A stretch of DNA of 64,000 bases from Streptomyces sp. NBC_00568 (GCF_026341855.1 NZ_JAPENW010000001.1:4455001-4519000), one strand, 5' to 3'. Shown: positions 15,108 to 24,635, counted from the first letter of the stretch. The notes: generated from the sequence alone by a model not told the origin. Program-made: numbers and translations.

Positions 15108-18100
15108 GTGGCTGATGTTGAGGGGGTGCAGAGATTGTCGGCGAACGTACAGGGTGGTGTTCCGGGACTATTGGTGACCGGGCGTTATCGGCTGGTCGAG
15201 ATTATTGGTCAGGGGGGAATGGGGCGGGTGTGGCGAGCCGCCGACGAAATACTCGACCGGCAGGTCGCGGTCAAGGAAATGCGGATAGACGGACTCGATC
15301 CCGAGGACACCCGCACGCGCCGGGAACGCACCCTGCGCGAAGCGAGGGCCACGGCCCGGATCGACCATCCCCATGTCGTGCGTATCTACGACGTCGTGGA
15401 CGCGGGCGAGCGGCTGTGGATCGTCATGGAGCTCGTCACCGGCCGCTCGCTCGAGCAGATCGTGGTCGAGGACGGACCGCTGGACTCGCGCGAGGCGGCC
15501 CGCGTCGGTCTCGAACTCGTCGGGGCGCTGCGTCAGGTGCACGCCCAGGGAGTGCTGCACCGGGACATCAAGCCGGGCAATGTGCTGGTCGAGCACGCCG
15601 GACGGCACCGTGTCGTCCTCACCGACTTCGGCATCGCCGCGCTCCAGGACGCCGAGGCACTCACCATGGCCGGCATGCTGGTCGGTTCCCCCGACTACAT
15701 GGCCCCCGAGCGGATCTCCGGCCGCCCGCAGGGCCCGCCCTCCGACGTGTGGTCCCTCGGCGCCACGCTCTGCGCGGCCCTCGGCGGCCGCTCCCCGTTC
15801 TCCCGCTCCACCACCCTCGCGACCCTGCACGCGGTGCTCTACGAGGAACCGGAACTTCCCGCCGGTGCGGGCGAGTTGCAGGAGATCCTGGCCGCCCTCC
15901 TGGAGAAGGACCCGTCCACACGGCCCGGTCTGGAGGAACTGGAGGCGGGACTGAGGGAGATCCTCCGTCCCCCGAGGACGAGCACCGCTCCCTTCGGATC
16001 CCCGGCAGAGGGGCCCGACTACGACTTCGCCTCCGGATTCGCGTACGGAACCGCCCACGAGACCCCGCACCGCCCCACACCGGCACACAACCCCGAGCCC
16101 GCCCCGGAGCCGGGCCCCGACCACGACCCCGGGCCGGAACGCGCCCCGGGGATCGAGCCCGCTCCAGGGTACGAGGGCACTCCGGGTGGCGATGGTGCGC
16201 CGGGGTCGCACGAGGGTGAGCCGGAACGTGGAGGTGCGCCGAGGCGCGAGGGAAAGCCGGGGCGGGAGCCCGCTCAAGCGCGCGCAGGTGAGGCGGCGCA
16301 CGGGGGTGAGGCAGGGCGCGAAGGTGCGCCGAGATGGCGCGAGCCCGCTCCGGGGCCCGAGCCCGCTCCGGGTGGCGATGGTGCGCCGGGGTCGCACGAG
16401 GGTGAGCCGGGACGTGGAGGTGCGCCGAGGCGCGAGGGTGAGGCGGGGCGGGAGTCCGCTCAAGCGCGCGCAGGTGAGGCGGCGCACGGGGGTGAAGCGG
16501 GGCTCGACAGTGCGCCAGGGCGGCGCGAAGGTGAACCGGGGAACGAACCCGCTCCGGGGCATGAGGGTAAGGCGGGCCCCCGGGACCGTCCCGAGCCCGC
16601 CCCCCGGCCCTACCCCACGCCCCGACCCGCTACCGAGTTCAGCCCCGCACACCAACCCGCCCCTCAGCCCGAGCGCTTGCCGGAACTCACCCCGGATCAG
16701 GCCTACGACGCGGATCCCGAGCCGACATCCGGCAGGGCACCCGATCCGGCACCCGAGCCGCCCCCTGGACCCGAGCCGCCCCCGGCGCCCGGGGCACCCC
16801 CGGAAGCCGATCGGGACCAGCCGCATCCCGGGCATGACCTGCGGAAGTCGTCCGCGCCGGCCTCCGGGCACGGCCTGACGGATTCGGCCACGCCCGCTCT
16901 GCTCGACGCCCAGCTCGTGCGGGCGGCACGACAGCCCCCGGCGGACCTTCCCGGAGCCACTCCGCCGCCGGACGAACGACACATCAACCCAAGTGATCCG
17001 CGCAGGCCCCCGACTCGACCCGAAGCCGAAGCGGAAGCCGTGCCTGGACCCGGACCCGGACCTGGGACCGAGCCCGGAACCGAAGCCGGACCTGGGACCG
17101 GACCTGGAACTGGACCCGGACCCGAAGCCGGACCTGGGACCGGACCTCGACCCGGCCTCGAAGCGGAAGCCGGACCTGGACCCGGCCCCGAAGCGGAAGC
17201 CGGACCCGGACCCGGCCCCGGCCCCGGGCGCGAGCCGGAGTATCACTCCGTGCAGGATGCCGTTCCGATCCAGCGGACTCCGACCCGGAAGAGCGCGCCC
17301 GACTTCCGGAAGCGTCCCCAGGCACCTGTCCCGGAGCACTCCGCGGTCCCCGGACCCGAAGCCGTCACCCGGGATCCCGACCTGCCGGCGACGGCCAACG
17401 CCTCCACCGAGGTCCCCTCCGGACCTCGTACGGAGCCCAGTTCACAGACCCCCTCGGAACAGCGCTCGGAACAGCGCTCGGAGCACGGCTCGCGCCCTGT
17501 CTCCCAACTGCCCACGGCACCCGTGCCCGTGGTGAGGTCACCGGGTGAACTCCCGGGCCCCGCCGTGCCGTCCGGATCCGACGAGGGTCAGGGGTACGGC
17601 CCGTACGGCCAGGGTCGTCGCCAGGGCCACGGCGACGACCTCGGCGCCCGGGCGGCCTCGCGACGCGGCGGGCGCCGTATCGGCCTCGCGACCGCGGCCG
17701 CGGTCGCGGCGGGAGCCGTCGCCTGGGTCGTCGTCGCCCTGACCGGCGGATCGCCCGGCACGGGCAACGGCGCCTCCCCGCGCTCGTCCGCACCGACGGC
17801 TGCCGCCTCCACCGGCGCCTCCTCGTCCCCGGCGCCCACCGTCGAGGGCACCTCACGCCCGCCCGGCCCGCCCCCGGGCGCGCGCCGGGAGGCCGGCGGC
17901 TACGCGTGGGTGACGCCCAAGGGCTGGCGGCGCGATCTGAAGACCGGCTCCGAGGTGCACTACACCTCGCCCGACGGCGCACAGGAACTCGCGGCCAAGT
18001 CCTCCATCGCCAAGGGGAATCTGATGGACACCTGGCAGACCTCCGAGAAGGACGCCCGCCAGGGACGGGACTACCGGAAGATCCGGCTGGAGGAGACGAC

Positions 18101-18290
18101 GTTCCGGGGCCGGAAGGCGATCGTCTGGGAGTACACCTTCACGCTCGAGGGCGTGAGCTGGCACGCGCGACTGCTCGGCTTCGACGCCGACGGGAAGTCG
18201 TACCAGATCAACACCTGGTACCACCGGGACATCGAGGACCAGGCACTCAAGGTCTACAACCAGGTCAAGAACAGCTTCACCGTGCTGTGA
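15108..18290 (+). CDS. Transmembrane Ser/Thr protein kinase with repeat-expanded linker
   Basis: 1060-residue PknB-type kinase. The N-terminal kinase domain (about residues 25-290) has GQGGMGRVW, Lys56, HRD at 151-153, DFG at 173-175 and APE at 199-201, so it should be active. A ~560-residue Pro/Gly/Glu/Ala-rich linker follows, including a tandem 62-residue duplication and a GPGPG(T/E) stretch. One membrane helix lies at about 855-880, then a ~180-residue extracellular domain (YAWVTPKGWRRDL and on) that may sense a ligand. The GTG start has no clear ribosome site. It is divergent from the secreted protein. The target is unknown. Confidence 0.85.
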   Translation: MADVEGVQRLSANVQGGVPGLLVTGRYRLVEIIGQGGMGRVWRAADEILDRQVAVKEMRIDGLDPEDTRTRRERTLREARATARIDHPHVVRIYDVVDAGERLWIVMELVTGRSLEQIVVEDGPLDSREAARVGLELVGALRQVHAQGVLHRDIKPGNVLVEHAGRHRVVLTDFGIAALQDAEALTMAGMLVGSPDYMAPERISGRPQGPPSDVWSLGATLCAALGGRSPFSRSTTLATLHAVLYEEPELPAGAGELQEILAALLEKDPSTRPGLEELEAGLREILRPPRTSTAPFGSPAEGPDYDFASGFAYGTAHETPHRPTPAHNPEPAPEPGPDHDPGPERAPGIEPAPGYEGTPGGDGAPGSHEGEPERGGAPRREGKPGREPAQARAGEAAHGGEAGREGAPRWREPAPGPEPAPGGDGAPGSHEGEPGRGGAPRREGEAGRESAQARAGEAAHGGEAGLDSAPGRREGEPGNEPAPGHEGKAGPRDRPEPAPRPYPTPRPATEFSPAHQPAPQPERLPELTPDQAYDADPEPTSGRAPDPAPEPPPGPEPPPAPGAPPEADRDQPHPGHDLRKSSAPASGHGLTDSATPALLDAQLVRAARQPPADLPGATPPPDERHINPSDPRRPPTRPEAEAEAVPGPGPGPGTEPGTEAGPGTGPGTGPGPEAGPGTGPRPGLEAEAGPGPGPEAEAGPGPGPGPGREPEYHSVQDAVPIQRTPTRKSAPDFRKRPQAPVPEHSAVPGPEAVTRDPDLPATANASTEVPSGPRTEPSSQTPSEQRSEQRSEHGSRPVSQLPTAPVPVVRSPGELPGPAVPSGSDEGQGYGPYGQGRRQGHGDDLGARAASRRGGRRIGLATAAAVAAGAVAWVVVALTGGSPGTGNGASPRSSAPTAAASTGASSSPAPTVEGTSRPPGPPPGARREAGGYAWVTPKGWRRDLKTGSEVHYTSPDGAQELAAKSSIAKGNLMDTWQTSEKDARQGRDYRKIRLEETTFRGRKAIVWEYTFTLEGVSWHARLLGFDADGKSYQINTWYHRDIEDQALKVYNQVKNSFTVL
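16184..16555 (+). repeat. 186-bp tandem duplication in the kinase linker
   Basis: The sequence starting GGGTGGCGATGGTGCGCC at 16184 begins again at 16370, giving a 186-bp period (62 codons). The second copy matches the first closely to about 16500 and then diverges. It encodes the unit beginning GGDGAPGSHEGEP in both copies. Confidence 0.85.
17040..17232 (+). repeat. Short GGACCC/GAAGCC-type repeats in the kinase linker
   Basis: A run of degenerate 6- to 12-bp units (GGACCC, GGACCTGGGACC, GAAGCC) encodes Pro-Gly-Pro-Gly, Thr-Gly-Pro and Glu-Ala-Gly-Pro residues. All units keep the frame. Confidence 0.7.
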
Positions 18291-18322
18291 GCCGGCGCCC
18301 GCCGCCGCGGCCCGGCGCAAGG

Positions 18323-18358
18323 ACCCGAACGGCGACCCGAACGGCGACCCGAACGGCG
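18323..18358. repeat. 12-bp tandem repeat x3 after the kinase gene
   Basis: Three copies of ACCCGAACGGCG follow the kinase stop by about 30 bp. They are noncoding and lie just before the terminator. Confidence 0.75.
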
Positions 18359-18386
18359 ACGCGAAAGGCGGCGCGACAAGGAGAGA

Positions 18387-18411
18387 GGCCCGCGGCGATG
18401 TGCCGCGGGCC
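18387..18411. terminator. Hairpin between kinase and permease genes
   Basis: GGCCCGCGGC, loop GATGT, GCCGCGGGCC: a perfect 10-bp stem between two convergent genes. Confidence 0.8.
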
Positions 18412-18438
18412 CCACCTCACTCAGGCGTCGGGGGCGGG

Positions 18439-19926
18439 TCAGGCGCCGACCTTGGCCTGGGTCTCGTCGCGGGACTCGTCCGCGAGCGTCCGCGTGGACG
18501 CCGGGGCACCCGCGCCCATCTTCTGCCGGACCAAGGCGACGACCAGCACGATCGCCGCGACGAGCAGCGACAGCAGCACCGTCTCCCGGCCGTCGTGCTC
18601 GGTGTCGGTCAGCATGTAGCCGAGCACGAAGACGATCATCGCGGCGGTCGCCCAGGTCAGGTACGGGTAGAGCCACATCCGCACGACGAGCTTCTCCGGC
18701 GCCTCGCGCTGGATGATCTTCCGCATCCGCAGCTGCGAGAAGCAGATGACGAGCCACACGAACAGGGCCACCGCACCGGAGGAGTTGACCAGGAAGAGGA
18801 AGACCGAGTCCGGGAACTTGTAGTTGAAGAAGACGGCGACGAAGCCGAACACGACCGAGACGACGATGGCCGTCATCGGCACACCGCGCCGCGTGGTCCT
18901 GGCGAACGCCTTCGGCGCGTCCCCGCGCTGACCGAGCGAGAAGGCCATGCGGGAGGCGGTGTAGAGGCCGGAGTTGAGGCAGGACAGCACGGAGGTCAGC
19001 ACGATGAAGTTCATGATCTGACCGGCGTGCGCGATGCCGAGGGAGTCCAGGGCGGCGACGTACGAGCCCTTGTCCCCGATCGCCGGGTCGTTCCACGGCA
19101 GCAGGGCGATGACCACGAGGATCGAGCCCAGGTAGAAGACGGCGATGCGCCAGATGATGCTGTTCGTCGACTTGGTGACGGCGCGCTGCGGGTCCTCGGA
19201 CTCGCCGGCGGCGAGGGTCGCGATCTCGCTGCCCATGAAGGAGAAGACGACCAGCAGAACACCGGTGAGGATCGAGCCCGGGCCGTGCGGCAGGAATCCG
19301 CCGTGGTCGGTCAGATTCCCGAACCCGGCCTTCTCGGCGTCGACACCGGGCAGCACACCGAAGATCGCGAGGCCGCCGACGACGATGAACGCGCCGATCG
19401 CCACGACCTTGATCCCGGCGAACCAGAACTCGAACTCGCCGTACGAGCCGACGGAGACCAGGTTGGTGGCCGTCAGCACCACCATCACGATGAGCGCCCA
19501 GCCCCACTGAGGTACGGCGGGAATCCATCCTTCGAGGATGTCCGCGCCGGCGGTGGCCTCCACGGCCAGCACGACGACCCAGAAGAACCAGTACAGCCAG
19601 CCGATGGAGAAGCCGGCCCAGCGGCCGAGCGCGCGGTCGGCGTGCGCGGAGAACGAGCCCGAGGTCGGGTTGGCGGCGGACATCTCACCGAGCATCCGCA
19701 TCACCAGCACCACGAGCGTGCCGACGAGGGCGTACGAGAGAAGGATGCCGGGGCCCGCGGTGGCGATGCCGGCCTTGGAGCCGACGAAGAGCCCTGCGCC
19801 GATGACGCCACCGATGGCGATCATCGACAGATGACGGTTCTTGAGTCCGGCCTGGAGGCCGCCACCGGGTTCTCCGGGGCCTCCGGGGGCCTGTGCGGCC
19901 TTCGTGGGGGTCGGCTGCGAGGTCAT
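18439..19926 (-). CDS. Amino-acid permease, APC superfamily
   Basis: 495-residue membrane transporter with about 12 helices. It shares KNRHLSMIAIGGVIGAGLF, GEMSAANPTSGSFSAHADRA and the APEKLVVRMWLYPY region with the permease at 4.2-5.6 kb; the two are clear paralogues of the AAT family (GabP/CycA/AnsP-like). The ATG at 19926 follows AGGAA by about 9 nt. Gene-specific regulation is not apparent. The substrate is not determined. Confidence 0.88.
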   Translation of the reverse strand: MTSQPTPTKAAQAPGGPGEPGGGLQAGLKNRHLSMIAIGGVIGAGLFVGSKAGIATAGPGILLSYALVGTLVVLVMRMLGEMSAANPTSGSFSAHADRALGRWAGFSIGWLYWFFWVVVLAVEATAGADILEGWIPAVPQWGWALIVMVVLTATNLVSVGSYGEFEFWFAGIKVVAIGAFIVVGGLAIFGVLPGVDAEKAGFGNLTDHGGFLPHGPGSILTGVLLVVFSFMGSEIATLAAGESEDPQRAVTKSTNSIIWRIAVFYLGSILVVIALLPWNDPAIGDKGSYVAALDSLGIAHAGQIMNFIVLTSVLSCLNSGLYTASRMAFSLGQRGDAPKAFARTTRRGVPMTAIVVSVVFGFVAVFFNYKFPDSVFLFLVNSSGAVALFVWLVICFSQLRMRKIIQREAPEKLVVRMWLYPYLTWATAAMIVFVLGYMLTDTEHDGRETVLLSLLVAAIVLVVALVRQKMGAGAPASTRTLADESRDETQAKVGA

Positions 19927-20091
19927 GAGGGGGATTCCTTTGCGCCGGATGAGCAGATTCCCGTACGGAGTGCCCAACCCGTACGAGCGGTGTACGGGGC
20001 GCGCACTCACCCGAGGTGTGGGGTGGTGTACGAGTCGGTCCAGTGAAACGGAGGCAAAGGAATTCGTGAACCTTTGAATCCAGATCGTTAC

Positions 20092-20119
20092 TTGAGGTTT
20101 CCTTGAGGTTCTGTAGGCT
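20092..20119 (+). promoter_or_regulatory. Possible rpiB promoter
   Basis: A TTGAGG hexamer (20092-20097) and a TAGGCT hexamer (20114-20119) are 16 bp apart, a reasonable housekeeping-sigma layout. The -35 sequence lies in a short direct repeat, CTTGAGGTT, present twice. It stands about 70 bp before the rpiB start. Confidence 0.5.
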
Positions 20120-20186
20120 AGGTCACGTTTTTCCAGGCGCAGCCCCCGGCGAGGCCGATCCGAAACGGGCGTGTCACACTCGGACC

Positions 20187-20681
20187 ATGCGCGTGTATCT
20201 CGGCTCCGATCATGCCGGTCTCGAACTGAAGAACCACCTCGTCGAGTGGCTCAAGGCCGCCGGCCACGAGCCCGTCGACTGCGGGCCCCACATCTACGAC
20301 GCCCTGGACGACTACCCGCCGTTCTGCCTCCGCGCCGCTGAGCGCACGGTGGCGGACCCGGGCGCCCTCGGCATCGTGATCGGCGGCTCCGGCAACGGCG
20401 AGCAGATCGCCGCGAACAAGGTCGCCGGCGTACGGGCCGTACTCGCCTGGAGCGAGGAGACGGCGGCGCTGGGCCGCGAGCACAACAACGCCAACGTCAT
20501 CTCCGTCGGCGCCCGTATGCACACCCAGGAAGAGGCGACGAAGTTCGTCGAGACCTTCCTCGGCACCCCCTTCACCGGCGAAGAGCGCCACGTCCGCCGC
20601 ATCGAGATGCTCGCGGACTATGAGAAGACCCGGGAGCTCCCGCCGATTCCGGCCCACCACCCGCAGCAGCCGCAGGCGTAG
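20187..20681 (+). CDS. rpiB: Ribose-5-phosphate isomerase B
   Basis: 164-residue LacAB/RpiB-family enzyme interconverting ribose-5-phosphate and ribulose-5-phosphate in the pentose phosphate pathway. Motifs are LGSDHAGLELK at the start, GSGNGEQIAANKVAG with the actinobacterial catalytic Glu, and NNANVISVGAR. The C-terminus adds a His/Pro/Gln tail (PIPAHHPQQPQA). It is followed 47 bp later by the glycosylase gene in the same direction, so co-transcription is likely. Confidence 0.95.
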   Translation: MRVYLGSDHAGLELKNHLVEWLKAAGHEPVDCGPHIYDALDDYPPFCLRAAERTVADPGALGIVIGGSGNGEQIAANKVAGVRAVLAWSEETAALGREHNNANVISVGARMHTQEEATKFVETFLGTPFTGEERHVRRIEMLADYEKTRELPPIPAHHPQQPQA

Positions 20682-20728
20682 CACCGGCAGGCCGATGGGC
20701 CGCAGGACGAGAGACAGCAGGAGGACCG

Positions 20729-21538
20729 GTGCCCGAGGGGCACACCATTCACCGGCTCGCCGAGGACTACCTCGGCGCGTTCGGTGGCCGCGGCGTCCGC
20801 GTCACCAGCCCCCAGGGCAAGTTCAGTGACGCCGCGGCCCTCCTCGACGGCTCGGTCCTGACCGCGGCGGAAGCCCACGGCAAGCACCTCTTCCTCGGCT
20901 TCCGCGCGGCGGAGTGGATCCACATCCACCTGGGCCTGTTCGGCAAGGTCGGCTTCGGCGGCACCCCCGCCCCGCCGCCCACGGACACCGTCCGCCTCCG
21001 CCTCACGAACGACACGGCGTACGTCGACCTGCGGGGGCCCACCATGTGTGCCCTGATCACGGACGACGAGAAGCACGCGATACACGAGCGCCTCGGCCCG
21101 GACCCGCTGCGCCCGGACGCCGACCCCGCGGCCGCCTACCGCCGGGTCTCCCGCAGCCGTACGACGATCGCCGCCCTGCTGATGGACCAGAAGGTCATCG
21201 CGGGCGTGGGCAACGTCTACCGCGCGGAGGTCCTCTTCCGGCACGGCATCGATCCGTACCGCGCGGGCAAGGACCTCGGCGCGAGGGAGTGGGACGCGGT
21301 CTGGGCCGACCTCGTGGACCTCATGCGCGAGGGCGTCCGCAACAACCGCATCGACACCGTCCGCCCGGAACACACCCCCGAGGCGATGGGCCGCCCGCCG
21401 CGCGTGGACGACCACGGGGGCGAGGTCTACGTGTACCGCAGGGCGAACCTGCCCTGTCACATCTGTGGCGGCGAGATCCGCACCGCCGATCTCGCCGCCC
21501 GCAACCTGTTCTGGTGCCCGGCCTGCCAGAAGGCCTGA
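20729..21538 (+). CDS. nei: Fpg/Nei-family DNA glycosylase
   Basis: 269-residue bifunctional DNA glycosylase/AP lyase for oxidised bases. It begins MPEGHTIHRL, with the catalytic Pro2 and Glu3; GHT rather than LPE points to the Nei (endonuclease VIII) branch. The helix-two-turn-helix region is in LLMDQKVIAGVGNVYRAE, and a C-terminal zinc finger is formed by CHICGG and CPAC. The GTG start has AGGAGGACC just upstream. Which oxidised base it prefers is not clear. Confidence 0.9.
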   Translation: MPEGHTIHRLAEDYLGAFGGRGVRVTSPQGKFSDAAALLDGSVLTAAEAHGKHLFLGFRAAEWIHIHLGLFGKVGFGGTPAPPPTDTVRLRLTNDTAYVDLRGPTMCALITDDEKHAIHERLGPDPLRPDADPAAAYRRVSRSRTTIAALLMDQKVIAGVGNVYRAEVLFRHGIDPYRAGKDLGAREWDAVWADLVDLMREGVRNNRIDTVRPEHTPEAMGRPPRVDDHGGEVYVYRRANLPCHICGGEIRTADLAARNLFWCPACQKA

Positions 21539-21543
21539 CTGTC

Positions 21544-22773
21544 CTAGAACCCGTGCGGCAGCCAGGGCGCGACCACCGAGGTGAACGCCATCGACGCCTC
21601 CGCCAGCGCCCCCTGCCGCAGCTCACGCACCCGTCCACCCGCCGCGAGCGAGGCCAGCGACACCCCGCCGAGGTAAACCGCGGCCAACTCCCTTACGGAC
21701 AGGGCGAGATCGGGGGTGTCCTCGGTCCGCACGCACGAAGCGCCCTTCGCGTCGCCGGTGAGCCGCCAACGCCCCTCGTTCCAGGGGCAGAAGGAGTCCT
21801 CGACCTCGAACACCACGTCCACCGGGGCCTGATAGGTCCTTGCCTCCAGCGCGGCCCCCACATCGACGAGCCGCACATGCAGCGCGTCCTTCATCCGCAG
21901 CTGACAGCGGCGGATGTCGGAGACCAGGTGCTGCCAGGCCTCGTCCACGGGGCGGCCCCGGGTCCGCAGCGTGGACGTCAGGTCGATGCCGAAGAGGAAC
22001 CGCCACAGCGCGGCCCGCACCGCGGGGTCCAGCCCCTCCAGGTCGTCCATCATCACCGTCCCGTTGTGCCCGGACGGTCCCCAGTCCGGCTTCACCCGGA
22101 AGCGTGTGTAGCCCACGACCTCGCCGTCCCGCTCGGCGACCACGCACTGCAACGGCGAGGCGCCGTTCCGCTCGCCCTCCGGGTCGAGCACCCCGAGCCG
22201 CTGCCAGCCCGGCTGGCGGGCCAGCATCCCGGGACGCTCCGCCACGAGGCGGGCGTACACCGCCTCGCACGCGTCCAGCGCGTCCCTGGGCACCGCGTAG
22301 CGCAGCCGTACGTCGTCGGTCCCGGGCGGCACGGACAGTCCTACCCGGCTCGTGTCGATCTCCGCGCTGATCTGCAGCGTCCCGATGTCGTAGCCGAACC
22401 GCCCGTAGATCGCCGGCTCCGACGCGGTCAGGACGGCGAGCGGCTCGCTCCCGGCACGGATGTCGTCCAGCTGGCGGCGCATCATCGCGGTGAGCACCCC
22501 GCGCCGACGGTGCGTCGCCGCGACGCTCACCATCGTGATCCCGGCCGCCGGTACGGAGGCGCCGCCCGGGACCGTGACACGGAAGGAGAAGGCCCCCGCC
22601 GTACCCACACAGCTCTCCCCGTCCCACACGCCCAGCGAACGGTCGTACTCTGTGAGCGCGTTCCACAGTTCGCGCTCCTCGGACGACTCGGCCACACCTC
22701 CGAAGGCGCGGATCAGGTTCTCGTACCACTTGTCGAAATCGGCCTGCCGCAGCACCCGAAGGTCAGTCGTCAT
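21544..22773 (-). CDS. Eis-like GNAT N-acetyltransferase
   Basis: 409-residue acetyltransferase of the Eis (enhanced intracellular survival) family: an N-terminal GNAT domain, a second degenerate GNAT domain, and a C-terminal SCP2-like domain. The acetyl-CoA loop is THRRRGVLTAMM and the conserved IYGRFGYD follows. It ends in Phe, as Mycobacterium tuberculosis Eis does, where the terminal carboxylate takes part in catalysis. Relatives acetylate amines on peptides, polyamines or aminoglycosides; the substrate here is unknown. No ribosome site is visible, so it may be leaderless. It converges on the glycosylase gene. Confidence 0.85.
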   Translation of the reverse strand: MTTDLRVLRQADFDKWYENLIRAFGGVAESSEERELWNALTEYDRSLGVWDGESCVGTAGAFSFRVTVPGGASVPAAGITMVSVAATHRRRGVLTAMMRRQLDDIRAGSEPLAVLTASEPAIYGRFGYDIGTLQISAEIDTSRVGLSVPPGTDDVRLRYAVPRDALDACEAVYARLVAERPGMLARQPGWQRLGVLDPEGERNGASPLQCVVAERDGEVVGYTRFRVKPDWGPSGHNGTVMMDDLEGLDPAVRAALWRFLFGIDLTSTLRTRGRPVDEAWQHLVSDIRRCQLRMKDALHVRLVDVGAALEARTYQAPVDVVFEVEDSFCPWNEGRWRLTGDAKGASCVRTEDTPDLALSVRELAAVYLGGVSLASLAAGGRVRELRQGALAEASMAFTSVVAPWLPHGF

Positions 22774-22929
22774 AGCCCATGCCTACCAGGGCAATGCGGT
22801 ACGAGCGAGGGAATTTCGCCCGTCCGCCGACGCCCCCAACCGGAACACGCCTGTGCAGTTCTCTGTGAAGTTGAGCGCTCGGAGGGGGGACAAGTGGGAC
22901 CTCCCGTGCCAAGCACCTGGTCCGATGGA

Positions 22930-22935
22930 TAGGGT
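22930..22935 (+). promoter_or_regulatory. -10 element of the phosphatase gene
   Basis: TAGGGT lies 9 nt before the ATG at 22945, so transcription would start within about 3 nt of the start codon. No ribosome site is present between them. Confidence 0.5.
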
Positions 22936-22944
22936 CCCGAACTA

Positions 22945-24117
22945 ATGGCAGCAGGACGAGAGCGGCGCGCGGAAGCCGATACGTTCACGGCCCGGTTGAA
23001 GAAGCAATGGCACCGGGCCCGCACAGGGCTGCGCAGATCCGCTGTCGACTACTTCCGCGGGGACGGTTCGGACTGGATCGCGCTGGCCGGTCTTCTCATC
23101 ACGATCCCGATCATCGCCTCCACCACCCTGGTCAACTCGGTGTGGTGCTCACCCGCCGCCCTGGTCCTGCCGATCGTGGCCGGCGGGCTGCTGCTGCGCC
23201 CCGCGAGCCTGCTCGGGCTGTACGCGGCCGCCGCCACCGCGCTGATAGTCGAGTCCGTGAAGCTCGGCCCGTACACGGAGGGCCCGTCCCGGGTCACGCC
23301 GGGTGTGGTCCTGGTGGTCGCGGCCTGCGGCTTCTTCGGACTGCTCATCGCGCAGTTCCGCAGCCGGGTGGGCGTGCCCTGGCGGCGCGGCGGCACCATG
23401 CTCTTCGACCTGCGCGAGCGCATCCGGGTGCAGAGCAAGCTGCCGAAGCTGCCGCTGGGCTGGCACCGCGAGATGGCGCTGCGCCCGGCGGGCGGCCAGT
23501 CCTTCTCCGGGGACTTCGTCGTGGCCGCACGGACGAACGGCGGCCGGACCCTCGAAGTCGTCCTCACGGACGTGTCCGGCAAGGGAATGGACGCGGGCTC
23601 ACGCGCCCTGCTGCTGTCCGGGGCCTTCGGAGGCCTCCTCGGATCGCTGCCGCCGCACGCCTTCCTGCCCGCCGCGAACGGCTATCTGCTGCGCCAGGAC
23701 TGGGACGAGGGCTTCGCCACCTCGATCCATCTGGTGCTCGATCTCGACTCGGGCGACTACGAACTCTTCTCCGCCGGACACCCGCCGGGCCTGCAGCTCA
23801 GCGCGGGCAGCGGCCGCTGGGAGGAGAAGGCGGCGGAAGGCCCCCTGCTGGGTGTGTACGACGGCGCCCAGTTCGACCCGGTGAAGGGCTCGCTGCGGCC
23901 CGGGGACGTGCTGATGCTGTTCACGGACGGTCTGGTCGAGACCGCCGACCGGGACATCGTCGAGGGCATCGACCGGCTCACCGGCGAGGCCGACCGCTAT
24001 GTCGCCGGCGGCTTCCACGGCGCCGCCTGGCACCTCATCGAAGCGGTGGCCAGGGACGTCAACGACGACCGGGCCCTCCTGCTGATCTGCCGCGAGGGCC
24101 TGACACCGGTACGCTGA
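22945..24117 (+). CDS. SpoIIE-type PP2C protein phosphatase, membrane-bound
   Basis: 390 residues. About three membrane helices (residues 45-140: WIALAGLLITIPIIAS, ALVLPIVAGGLLL, VVLVVAACGFFGLL) are followed by a cytoplasmic PP2C-SpoIIE domain. Metal-site motifs are SFSGDFVVAAR, DVSGKGMDAG, SAGHPPGLQL and LFTDGLVE. Such Streptomyces phosphatases usually act on anti-anti-sigma factors. No sigma or anti-sigma partner is adjacent. The HD-domain gene follows 62 bp later in the same direction. Confidence 0.88.
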   Translation: MAAGRERRAEADTFTARLKKQWHRARTGLRRSAVDYFRGDGSDWIALAGLLITIPIIASTTLVNSVWCSPAALVLPIVAGGLLLRPASLLGLYAAAATALIVESVKLGPYTEGPSRVTPGVVLVVAACGFFGLLIAQFRSRVGVPWRRGGTMLFDLRERIRVQSKLPKLPLGWHREMALRPAGGQSFSGDFVVAARTNGGRTLEVVLTDVSGKGMDAGSRALLLSGAFGGLLGSLPPHAFLPAANGYLLRQDWDEGFATSIHLVLDLDSGDYELFSAGHPPGLQLSAGSGRWEEKAAEGPLLGVYDGAQFDPVKGSLRPGDVLMLFTDGLVETADRDIVEGIDRLTGEADRYVAGGFHGAAWHLIEAVARDVNDDRALLLICREGLTPVR

Positions 24118-24179
24118 CCGCGCCCCACGGATTTCGGCAACGCGGCGGCAGCGGCCCGTACCGAGGAGACACTGATCCC

Positions 24180-24635
24180 GTGACGCAACCTCTCCTGACC
24201 CTGGCCGAAGTCGAAGCGCTCGCCCGCACGGCGCACGCCGCCCAGACCGACAAGGCCGGCCGCCCCTACGCCGAGCATCTCCAGGCGGTGGCGGACGGCG
24301 TCCGCGATCGCGGCGGCGACGACGACCAGATAGCGGCCGCCTGGCTGCACGACGCCGTCGAGGACGACGCCCTCTCCGAGGACTGGCTCGGCGAAGCCGC
24401 GCTGACCCCTCGTACGAAGGACATCGTGCTGGCGCTCACCAAACAGGACGGCGAGTCCCCGGAGTCGTACGCGCGGCGCATCCGCACCACCCGGGGCGCC
24501 CTTCTGGTCAAGGCGTCCGACCTCGCGCACAACGCCGACCCGAACCGGCTCGCGGTCCTCGACGAGCACACCCGGGCCCGCCTGACGAAGAAGTACGCGA
24601 CGATGCGCGCCCTGCTGGGGCTGCCGCCGGGCTGA
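24180..24635 (+). CDS. Small HD-domain protein
   Basis: 151-residue protein of the HD metal-dependent phosphohydrolase superfamily. LARTAHAAQTDKAGRPYAEHL supplies the first His and AAWLHDAVEDD the HD pair; VKASDLAHNAD supplies the last Asp. The arrangement is like the hydrolase half of RelA/SpoT or MESH1-type enzymes, so a (p)ppGpp-related substrate is possible but not shown. The GTG at 24180 has GAGGAGA about 10 nt upstream. Confidence 0.8.
   Translation: MTQPLLTLAEVEALARTAHAAQTDKAGRPYAEHLQAVADGVRDRGGDDDQIAAAWLHDAVEDDALSEDWLGEAALTPRTKDIVLALTKQDGESPESYARRIRTTRGALLVKASDLAHNADPNRLAVLDEHTRARLTKKYATMRALLGLPPG

Noticed and set aside
15168..17339. 723-codon open frame antisense to the kinase gene
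   Set aside because: Its Arg/Gly/Ser-rich sequence is the complement of the repeat linker; the kinase motifs on the plus strand are decisive.
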